Shown here piece by piece: positions 1 through 6,291 of a stretch of DNA of 8,009 nt. This stretch comes from an uncultured Bacteroidota bacterium (GTDB lineage Bacteria; Bacteroidota; Bacteroidia; Bacteroidales; CAIWKO01): assembly GCA_937934705.1 (NCBI GenBank), contig CALGYY010000209.1, positions 1-8,009 on the forward strand, in the 5' to 3' direction. The position numbers were made by a program, and so were the translations under genes. Numbering within the stretch: position 1 is the stretch's first letter; every line of letters begins with the position of its first letter. Under the pieces are notes generated by a model that made no database searches, was not told where the DNA came from, and worked only from the letters and a program-made list of their open reading frames with translations.

Positions 1-1
1 C

Positions 2-1759
2 ACCACCATGACGGACTATGCATGGTCTCCCAGCAAATACCTGAATATTTTCACCGTGAATTTCATTTATCCGGAGGGAATGTCTCTTCCCGACGGAGCA
101 TTTATCGGCGGAATGTCGCCTTTCCCCCCGAGCAATCCCATGTCACAAGCCCTGACCGGGGGAGACACCCTGGCTGACGGTGTGCTGATCCGGCACGACT
201 GTATCGGCAGTATTGGTACAGCAACTGCCATGGGCGGGATGCCGATTAATGCTCTGAACAGAACCTTCACGCACGAAACAGGTCACTATTTCAACCTTTA
301 TCATCCTTTTCAGAATCTGATGTTCGGCCTGATACCGGCCAGCTCAGGTTGCCCGAGCTTCCTCGCCCCCAATGGCGATGAGGTGGCCGACACCCCGCCG
401 GTGGATGTGGCCACACAGAATGTAAGCATCAGTTGTTATGCCCCGGGAAGCCGGAATACCTGCAATCAGGACAGTCCAGACGAACCCGACATGGTAGAAA
501 ATTATATGGATTATCAGTGGGGTTATTGCACCAACATTTTCACCCTCGGTCAGAAAACCAGGATAGACGCCACGCTGAACGGAGATCGCCGTAAATTGTG
601 GTCGCTCGAGAACCTGGTCGCAACAGGGGTCCTCGACACCAATCCTCCCGCCTGCGCACCCAGGGCAGATTTCACGGCCGACCGCTTCTACATCTGTGCA
701 GGCGGGAATGTGAATTTCACCGATCAGAGTTACGGAGTGCTTCCGGATAACTGGAACTGGACCTTCACCGGCGGCACACCGGCTTCGTCCACTGACCAGA
801 ATCCGACCGTACAATACTCTGCTCCCGGAACCTATGCCGTTAAACTCGTGGCTTCGAATTCCAATGGATCCGACAGCATCACCAAAACAGCATACATCAT
901 GGTGAGTGATCCCGCGTTGACGGATACCACGCCCATGGCAGAAGATTTTGAGGCCGGCACCCCCGGTGACTGGTTGATTCTGAACGATGCGGGCAGCGCC
1001 TGGAGCGTTACTTCCCAAACCGCATATTCCGGAACGAAATGCCTTTGGCTTAACAACTTTGAAAACAACATGGCGGGCAGTTATGATGAAGTCATTTCCT
1101 CTGTATATGATTTCACCAGTATGCCTTCGGGAGCCATGCCTGTGCTGAATTTTAAACTCGCTTATGCAGGCAAATATGTCGCCGGAACCATTGTAACCCC
1201 TGCGGACACGGTTTATGACCGCTTGTCTATTTATCAGTCTGTGGATTGTGGCGCAAGCTGGCAGCAGAAGTACAACAAAACCGGAACTGCACTCACCACG
1301 ATTGCAACGGTTCCTGATGATTTTGAGCCAGCCTCACAGGCCGACTGGAGAGATGAAACTGTTTCTTTGTCGTATGCTTCGCTGACCGAAACGGATGTGC
1401 GCTTCAAAATCGTTTTCTACAGCAATGGCGGGAATAATATTTATATTGATGATATTAACATCACAACTCCGGCGCTGGGTTCTCCGGAACAGTACATGGA
1501 GTCTTTCGGGCTCAGCATATTCCCGAACCCTTCAGAGGATGTGACGCATATCAGCCTGAACCTGCCTGAAGCTTCTGAACTTATGGTCAGTGTATATGAT
1601 TTACCCGGAAGAAAAGTCAGGAGCGTGGCAGAAGGTCATTACTCAGCAGGAAGCCAGTCTTTCACTCTGAGCAGGAATGATCTCGGCGGTAGCGGGGTAT
1701 ACCTGATCAGGATCAGTGTAAACGGGCAGGTAGTTAACAGAAAGCTTGTGATGCAGTAG
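2..1759 (+). CDS. Secreted M43 family zinc metalloprotease with PKD, jelly-roll and T9SS sorting domains (5' partial)
   Basis: Probable extracellular zinc endopeptidase of the pappalysin/cytophagalysin (M43) family, exported by T9SS. Residues are numbered from the first in-window ATG at base 8. Zinc site HETGHYFNLYH lies at 89-99 (ligands H89, H93, H99; base E90). The family's ADTP segment is at 127-130 and the Met-turn NYMDY at 165-169 (M167), followed by FTLGQ. Cysteines C115, C143, C152 and C174 fit the family's disulfide pattern. A PKD domain follows at about 218-300, then a jelly-roll/cleaved-adhesin-like domain at about 311-487 (starts EDFE, ends IYIDDINI), and a T9SS type A sorting domain at about 500-583 (IFPNPSEDV ... 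GVYLIRI ... RKLVMQ). The frame is open upstream of the ATG to the window edge. No signal peptide or propeptide is present, and only about 88 residues precede the zinc motif, so the true start is outside the window. Asn96 replaces the Gly usual in HExxHxxGxxH. Family assignment is firm; the substrate is unknown. Confidence 0.93.
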   Translation, partial: TTMTDYAWSPSKYLNIFTVNFIYPEGMSLPDGAFIGGMSPFPPSNPMSQALTGGDTLADGVLIRHDCIGSIGTATAMGGMPINALNRTFTHETGHYFNLYHPFQNLMFGLIPASSGCPSFLAPNGDEVADTPPVDVATQNVSISCYAPGSRNTCNQDSPDEPDMVENYMDYQWGYCTNIFTLGQKTRIDATLNGDRRKLWSLENLVATGVLDTNPPACAPRADFTADRFYICAGGNVNFTDQSYGVLPDNWNWTFTGGTPASSTDQNPTVQYSAPGTYAVKLVASNSNGSDSITKTAYIMVSDPALTDTTPMAEDFEAGTPGDWLILNDAGSAWSVTSQTAYSGTKCLWLNNFENNMAGSYDEVISSVYDFTSMPSGAMPVLNFKLAYAGKYVAGTIVTPADTVYDRLSIYQSVDCGASWQQKYNKTGTALTTIATVPDDFEPASQADWRDETVSLSYASLTETDVRFKIVFYSNGGNNIYIDDINITTPALGSPEQYMESFGLSIFPNPSEDVTHISLNLPEASELMVSVYDLPGRKVRSVAEGHYSAGSQSFTLSRNDLGGSGVYLIRISVNGQVVNRKLVMQ

Positions 1760-1772
1760 CCAAAACGAATAC

Positions 1773-1815
1773 AAAAAAAGAGGCTGACCCGGATGGAGAC
1801 AGCCTCTTTTTTTTT
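1773..1815. terminator. Bidirectional intrinsic terminator between convergent genes
   Basis: A perfect 7-bp stem (GAGGCTG at 1780-1786 with CAGCCTC at 1800-1806) encloses a 13-nt loop. It is flanked by seven A on the left and nine T on the right, which can extend the pairing. Read on either strand, it gives a GC stem followed by a U tract. It begins 13 bases after the protease stop and ends 11 bases before the end of the lipoprotein gene on the other strand, so it can end both transcripts. Confidence 0.9.
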
Positions 1816-1826
1816 GCCTTTACTGA

Positions 1827-2591
1827 TCAGGGGAAAACAAACTTTACGTCATCCACCCAGAGGACGCTGCCGATCTGTCCTTCACATCCCTGAAGATCAT
1901 TGAAGTCAATTCCTCCGCTGGCGCAGAAGAAAAGGATAAGGGTATCCGGCGTAACGTCATTGATCAGGTAATTCAGGGTGTGATCAATCTGCGTATAGGA
2001 GGTCACCGCATTTTTTACAAAGATCTTGTCGTTCACAATTGTGTCGCGCTTCATGGTGCCGGTATTGAAGCGGGTGAGCGCGATCTGTATCAGTGCCGAA
2101 TCCGTCGCTGCCGGAGAATACTTGTACTGAGCCTGCAGTTTCAAAGGTTTCTGATTGTAGGCCCTGCCCATACGGATGGTGGCATTGGGGATGTCGAGAC
2201 GGGAAACACCGATATATCCCGGAACAAAAATATCCACGCCTTCCATCAGGTGGAAGTTTTTAGAAGTCACCCGTGCTGCATATTTTCCCTGCACACAATC
2301 TGTCACCGTATCACAGGTAACAGGTCCGGGACCTCCTGCTGCCGGAGGGAGGCTTGATAATTCATTCAGACTTTGCATAAAACCACCCATGGGTTCCATA
2401 TAGTCGCCGTCAACCGTGGATATGGTCATCCAGTCATCCATGCATCCGTCGGTTACATTGGAGGTGCATGTATAGGTCGGAGGATCCGGAGGCGGTGGAT
2501 CATCGGGCGGTTTTTTGCAGGTGGCCTGGATGCCCAGAAAACTGATCACACCGGCAAGCAGAAGGAAATGGGTGAAATTGATCTTCTTCAT
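1827..2591 (-). CDS. Putative surface lipoprotein, PCMD-like, partner of the upstream TonB-dependent receptor
   Basis: A 254-residue protein starting MKKINF, with a hydrophobic signal segment at about 8-24 and a candidate lipidated Cys at C25 (IQATCKK). The -1 Thr and -3 Gln make the lipobox weak, but the following KKPPDDPPPPDPP tether is typical of a Bacteroidota lipoprotein, and its lysines and acidic residues could act as a surface-export signal. The C-terminal half (about 145-254; KPLKLQAQYKYSP, PDTLILFF, GSVLWVDDVKF) resembles the PCMD beta-sandwich family; this is recalled from family pattern, not computed. The mature part has six further Cys (C42, C50, C93, C99, C223, C236) and a Met-rich stretch at 51-72. 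In-frame GTG (2603) and ATG (2600) starts also exist. ATG 2591 is preferred because it gives a normal MKK signal peptide, 13 nt after the receptor stop. No Shine-Dalgarno is visible. It is probably the second gene of the receptor operon. Ligand unknown. Confidence 0.82.
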   Translation of the reverse strand: MKKINFTHFLLLAGVISFLGIQATCKKPPDDPPPPDPPTYTCTSNVTDGCMDDWMTISTVDGDYMEPMGGFMQSLNELSSLPPAAGGPGPVTCDTVTDCVQGKYAARVTSKNFHLMEGVDIFVPGYIGVSRLDIPNATIRMGRAYNQKPLKLQAQYKYSPAATDSALIQIALTRFNTGTMKRDTIVNDKIFVKNAVTSYTQIDHTLNYLINDVTPDTLILFFCASGGIDFNDLQGCEGQIGSVLWVDDVKFVFP

Positions 2592-2604
2592 ATGAATCAT
2601 CACT

Positions 2605-4995
2605 TTATGATTTGTAAATAACCTGGATCATGGTGGTTCTCGGAGGCTCAATGGTAATGGGCCTGAGAGAGTATTCTTTGTTAAGCAGGTTGTCAACAAT
2701 AAAGGCAAACTTAAAATGCTTCTTCAGCTCATAGCTGATGCGGACATCCCAGATGAGGTTGGGGTCGTCGTACTTTTCGCGGTAATCTGCGATACCTGTG
2801 GTCAGGTATCCGGGGCGGTCGAAGCTGATGAAGAACTTGTCGATGTTCTTCATGAAGCTGTAATAGCGTCCGCTGATACCAAAACCGAAATTCTTCCATC
2901 CGACCTGCAGGTCCAGCTTGGCCAGGTGCTGCATACGGTATTTAAGAATATAGTTGGTGGTATCTGAGGAGGTGGAAATATAGTCGAACTTCTGGTTCGG
3001 CAAGCGGGGATCGTAATAATAGGATTCGTGCGGTGCCAGGGATTGCGGCAATGAATAGGTATATCCTGCGAGAAGTCCGAAAGTCACATTCTTGCCGATC
3101 TTGCCTTCACCGGTGATGGTGCAGTCGATTCCGCGAACGCGTGCCGGTCCGGTATTCAGGAATTTGAAACCCATATTCTGGTCGAAATGCGCGGTGTCGT
3201 TACCCCATTGCGCGGCATTGAATTCAACATAGTTTTCATATTCCTGCCAGAAGCCGCTGACATCAATGAAGCCGACAAAGTTTTTGATCTTGAACAACTG
3301 CTTGATCCCGACTTCAGCATTCCAGCTGCTTTCCGATTTCAGATCAGGGTTGGGATAGAAGCCGAAATTCCCCACATTGGTGGTGATATAACGTTCTCCA
3401 ATACTGGGGAAACGGAAACCCTGACCGAATGAGGCACGCATATACGTTACCTTGGTCAAACGGGTATTCAGCCCGGCACGGAAAACGGGCTTGTTTTCGG
3501 TTTGTCCGTTGATGTCATAAAATTCCCAGCGTCCCCCGGCCAATAAGGTGAGTCTGTCGAAGAACTTCTTTTCAATCTGGGCATAAACGGCCATGTTGTC
3601 CGAAGTACTGGTTCCAACTTCGCCCAGTACGCCAGAGAACACTTTTCCCGTTGAAGAAACGAACATATTCATGATCCCGGTATTGAGAATGAAATTACCG
3701 AGTTTTTTAAATTTCTTCTGATACTGATATTCGCTGTAGATCAGGTGTGAAGCGGTCGTTTGATCGTTATCGGCACCATTGGTGCTGTAGAAATAACGGT
3801 TTTTGAGCGCATGTGATCCTCCGCGTGCGGTGAAGTACTTCACATAGGGATCAAGGTAAAAAAGGAACTCTTTAAAATTGGTCAGTGCACCGGGATAAGA
3901 ACGATAGATATTGGAATCGGCATCCTGCCAGAAATAGGTCTGTGCATTTTTGTCGTACATGAAGTTTCCGTTCAGTCCGTAGGTCAGGTTTTCCACCCTG
4001 TTCGACCGGACGCGGGTTCCGAAATTCAGGCGAACCCTTTGCTCATATTCTCCTTTGTTGACATTGTGATTGCCGGTATCGAGCGGAGCGGGGCCGATAT
4101 AGCCAGGATCTGACAGTAAATTACCGCCGATGACATAGTCGAAGTTGTTCACCTGACGCTTATGGATAAAGCTTCCGCCGACGATAACCGGGTTAAAGCC
4201 ATCCCATGATTTGGCGTATTTGCGGGGAGGGTTATTGTAGATCCCGCTGTGAAGTGTGATCTTGGTTTCCGGTTTTTCCTTGGGATAAGATGTTCTGATA
4301 TTGATAGCCCCGTTGAGTGCTGAGGATCCGTAAACCACAGAAGAGGCACCCTTGAGGACCTCGATCTGCTCCACGTCTTCAATCGGCAGAAAACTCCAGA
4401 CCGGACGGCCGGCATCGCCCCGCATCATGGGGATCTCGTCTACAAGGATCAAAACCCTGGATCCGAGCCCGGAGCTGAAACCACTGCCTCCCCGTACCTG
4501 GGGTTCGTTGTCGACCACGGCAACACCCGGAACCTGTTCCAGGGCCTTGTCTAAACTCAGGACATTTTTTGATTCTATCATTCCCGGTTTCAGGATCTCA
4601 ACAGAAGTGACCGACTCCTCCACCCTTTGCTCGTACTTTGAGGCAGAAACTACTATCATATTCAACTCATGTGACGCCAGCTTCATCGTCACATTCAGGT
4701 CGGGGTTTTTACCATCAGTGAGGGTTACGGTCTGCATCTGCTTTTCATATTCAACAGAGGAAAACACCACCGTGTAGGTGCCTTTATGAAGCTCAAGTGA
4801 ATACTCCCCGTTGGCATTGGAGATCGTTCCCGTGTGTTTGTCTTTGATCCCCACATTCACAAAGGGGATGGGTTTTCTGGTGTCCTGGTCGGTGATTTTC
4901 CCTTTAAGGGTTACATTCTGTGCAAGGCTAATTGCAGGGCTGGTGAGCACCAGGCTGGTCAGAAGGATAAAAATCCTGCGTAAACGTGAATGCAT
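2605..4995 (-). CDS. TonB-dependent outer-membrane receptor with CarboxypepD_reg-like N-terminal domain
   Basis: A 796-residue outer-membrane active transporter, energised by TonB-ExbBD, for an unidentified substrate. A signal peptide at 1-25 ends ISLA before QN. A carboxypeptidase-regulatory-like beta-sandwich domain spans about 28-106 (VTLKGKITDQDTRKPIPFVNV ... NGEYSLEL). A TonB-box-like segment NMIVVSA lies at 112-118. The plug spans about 125-236, with QVRGGSGF at 166-173, VLILVDEIPM at 181-190 and IEVLKGASSVVYGSSALNGA at 211-230. The rest is a 22-strand-type barrel ending VDNLLNKEYSLRP and PPRTTMIQVIYKS. The last residue is Ser rather than the usual aromatic. Length and domain order are normal for a complete receptor without a STN domain, so there is no sign of anti-sigma signalling. 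It is not clearly SusC-like, and the next gene is not SusD. Expression is probably driven by the TAnnTTTG promoter about 36 bp upstream of the start. Iron, cobalamin, metal or glycan uptake cannot be separated from sequence alone. Confidence 0.94.
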   Translation of the reverse strand: MHSRLRRIFILLTSLVLTSPAISLAQNVTLKGKITDQDTRKPIPFVNVGIKDKHTGTISNANGEYSLELHKGTYTVVFSSVEYEKQMQTVTLTDGKNPDLNVTMKLASHELNMIVVSASKYEQRVEESVTSVEILKPGMIESKNVLSLDKALEQVPGVAVVDNEPQVRGGSGFSSGLGSRVLILVDEIPMMRGDAGRPVWSFLPIEDVEQIEVLKGASSVVYGSSALNGAINIRTSYPKEKPETKITLHSGIYNNPPRKYAKSWDGFNPVIVGGSFIHKRQVNNFDYVIGGNLLSDPGYIGPAPLDTGNHNVNKGEYEQRVRLNFGTRVRSNRVENLTYGLNGNFMYDKNAQTYFWQDADSNIYRSYPGALTNFKEFLFYLDPYVKYFTARGGSHALKNRYFYSTNGADNDQTTASHLIYSEYQYQKKFKKLGNFILNTGIMNMFVSSTGKVFSGVLGEVGTSTSDNMAVYAQIEKKFFDRLTLLAGGRWEFYDINGQTENKPVFRAGLNTRLTKVTYMRASFGQGFRFPSIGERYITTNVGNFGFYPNPDLKSESSWNAEVGIKQLFKIKNFVGFIDVSGFWQEYENYVEFNAAQWGNDTAHFDQNMGFKFLNTGPARVRGIDCTITGEGKIGKNVTFGLLAGYTYSLPQSLAPHESYYYDPRLPNQKFDYISTSSDTTNYILKYRMQHLAKLDLQVGWKNFGFGISGRYYSFMKNIDKFFISFDRPGYLTTGIADYREKYDDPNLIWDVRISYELKKHFKFAFIVDNLLNKEYSLRPITIEPPRTTMIQVIYKS

Positions 4996-5030
4996 AAACC
5001 GGGTTTTATGAGTACTGGCTTAAACAGCCG

Positions 5031-5060
5031 CAAAGATACGTTTTATTAATGAAGGGGCAA
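5031..5060 (-). promoter_or_regulatory. Bacteroidota-type promoter for the TonB receptor operon
   Basis: On the minus strand, TATCTTTG (plus-strand CAAAGATA, 5031-5038) matches the Bacteroidota -7 consensus TAnnTTTG exactly. A TTG (plus-strand CAA, 5058-5060) lies 19 nt upstream, as expected for the -33 element. The receptor ATG is 35 nt downstream of the -7 element, giving a short leader. The -33 triplet sits at the inner end of the hairpin at 5052-5087. Confidence 0.7.
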
Positions 5061-5087
5061 CCAGGCATTTACACCTGACTGCCCCTT
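5052..5087 (-). terminator. Hairpin after the secreted PCMD-like gene; probable terminator or transcript end
   Basis: AAGGGGCA (5052-5059) pairs with TGCCCCTT (5080-5087). An inner CAGG/CCTG stem (5062-5065 with 5074-5077) is separated from it by a 2x2 internal loop. It lies about 20 nt downstream of the stop at 5107. For minus-strand transcripts the following sequence is AT-rich but lacks a clean U tract; the T6 run is on the plus-strand side (5091-5096). The stem is strong, but the terminator role is inferred. Confidence 0.5.
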
Positions 5088-5106
5088 GTGTTTTTTGTTA
5101 GCTATC

Positions 5107-6102
5107 TTATTCGTTAACAGAGAATTTCTGACTGAAGCGCCGACCGTCTGCGCGCTGAACATCAACAACATAAATACCGCGTCCCAGGGTACTGAGATCG
5201 AAGATTTCGGTTGCGCGGTCCATTGATTTTTCCCTCTGCATCACCAGTTGTCCGTTGATATTGTAAATGCGCATCAGCGTACCGGCAGCAGCATCGAAAT
5301 TCAGATTCAGGATAAGTTGCCCGGAAGAGGCATCCGTATAAACCCTGAATTCACCGGCGTTGTCCGGCTCATTGATGCTGATGCTGTTGTAGATCATTTC
5401 AATATCATCAATGTAAAGACTGTCGCCACCACTGCCGCCTCCGGGGGTCTTGTTGGTGGTGAAGGTGATGAGGATAAACAAAGGAGTGGAAGCGGGACCG
5501 GCAACGAAGGGTACGGCCTGCCTGATCCAAAGTCCGTCTGTTTTTGCAAAATGGCCGGTGGCCTGAGCGACGATATGCTGGGCAGCGTTGGGATCTCCCG
5601 CATTGGGGTCACGATAATCATAATTATCATGGATCACCGCGTGCATTCTTCCGGAATCGGTTGTGTTACCGCTGGCCGGTTTAAAGCGCACCCAAAAAGC
5701 AATAGAGTCGGGTACCGCATTCATTACTTCACTGAACAGGGTATCGCCCGTGAGACTGATATTGTAATTGTCGTTACTCGAGGGTACGACATTACCCATA
5801 TTGATTCTTCCGGTGGTTACATTGCCGTTGGCGATGATGCCCATGGTTGAACGCGACCATAATAAGGCACTGTATTGACCCGTAGTTCCAGGGCGAACCA
5901 CAGTGGATCGGACCATTTGTTTCTGTGCGAAGGTGGTCAGTGCACCCTGGGCTGTTTTGAAGGAGTTCCAGCTGATTGGTTCTTCCGTGTCAGTGCCGAC
6001 ATTTTCCCAGTTTTCGAAACCGCTGTTGTTGACCGTTTGAGCATTTGCAGTCATCAAGCCTGAGACGGCCGCTGCAATAAGAAGAGCATAGAGTTTTTTC
6101 AT
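5107..6102 (-). CDS. T9SS-secreted PCMD-like beta-sandwich protein of unknown function
   Basis: A 331-residue secreted protein. The signal peptide MKKLYALLIAAAVSGLMTANA (cleavage likely after A21) is followed by QTVNNSGFENW at 22-32; GFENW near the N-terminus is characteristic of PCMD-type carbohydrate-binding-like Bacteroidota proteins. Further family-like segments are ALLWSRS at 79-85, VPDSIAFWVRFKP at 130-142 and GDSLYIDDIEMIY at 226-238, preceded by a Gly-rich loop at 221-226. A T9SS type A sorting domain fills about 250-331 (FRVYTDASSGQLILNL, MRIYNINGQLV, GRGIYVVDV, FSQKFSV). No catalytic motif is visible, so a binding or structural role is more likely than an enzyme. The ATG at 6102 begins the signal peptide directly, so the start is secure. 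It is transcribed in the same direction as the receptor operon, with a 111-bp gap holding a hairpin and a new promoter, so it is probably a separate unit of a functionally related cluster. The fold assignment is by eye. Confidence 0.85.
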   Translation of the reverse strand: MKKLYALLIAAAVSGLMTANAQTVNNSGFENWENVGTDTEEPISWNSFKTAQGALTTFAQKQMVRSTVVRPGTTGQYSALLWSRSTMGIIANGNVTTGRINMGNVVPSSNDNYNISLTGDTLFSEVMNAVPDSIAFWVRFKPASGNTTDSGRMHAVIHDNYDYRDPNAGDPNAAQHIVAQATGHFAKTDGLWIRQAVPFVAGPASTPLFILITFTTNKTPGGGSGGDSLYIDDIEMIYNSISINEPDNAGEFRVYTDASSGQLILNLNFDAAAGTLMRIYNINGQLVMQREKSMDRATEIFDLSTLGRGIYVVDVQRADGRRFSQKFSVNE

Positions 6103-6291
6103 ACGAAGTTTTTTTTGTTATTTTGTCGAAAAACAGGGCAAAATTATCACTTAATTAAATTCAAACACTTGTTTTAACATCTTTTAAGAGAGATGAACAG
6201 TGTTTAGGCGGTTACCGGTCTGTGTATCAGCTTTCGGGACCTAAATCAGGTGGTGATTTTGTAAATAAAAACAAATAAATCATCGTTCTTT
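6103..6291. other. Divergent intergenic region between the PCMD-like gene and the ComM-type ATPase gene
   Basis: These 189 bp hold the start regions of two divergent genes. The minus-strand promoter is at 6139-6165. For the plus-strand gene only a one-mismatch -7-like TGATTTTG (6254-6261) is visible, 30 nt before the ATG and with no convincing -33 element. An A-rich tract (6261-6280) precedes the start in place of a Shine-Dalgarno. No RNA gene or riboswitch fold is evident. Confidence 0.5.
6139..6165 (-). promoter_or_regulatory. Candidate promoter for the secreted PCMD-like gene
   Basis: On the minus strand, TAATTTTG (plus-strand CAAAATTA, 6139-6146) matches the -7 consensus TAnnTTTG, 36 nt upstream of the ATG at 6102. 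A TTTG (plus-strand CAAA, 6162-6165) lies 15 nt further upstream, which is short for a -33 element. The -7 call is therefore better supported than the -33 call. Confidence 0.5.

Noticed and set aside
8..8. ATG at base 8 as the true start of the M43 protease
   Set aside because: The frame is open to the window edge, there is no signal peptide or propeptide, and a T9SS cargo must have one, so this is an internal Met.
344..1018. 224-codon open frame on the minus strand
   Set aside because: It lies wholly antisense inside the M43 protease, which has clear family motifs; the translation is low complexity in pattern and has no recognisable domain or start context.
2605..4995. SusC-type glycan receptor of a polysaccharide utilisation locus
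   Set aside because: There is no SusD, glycoside hydrolase or SusR-like regulator in view, and the length (796 residues) is short for a SusC protein, so no PUL is called.
5248..5850. 200-codon open frame on the plus strand
   Set aside because: It is antisense to the secreted PCMD-like gene, whose signal peptide and sorting domain are convincing; the opposite frame has no domain-like features.
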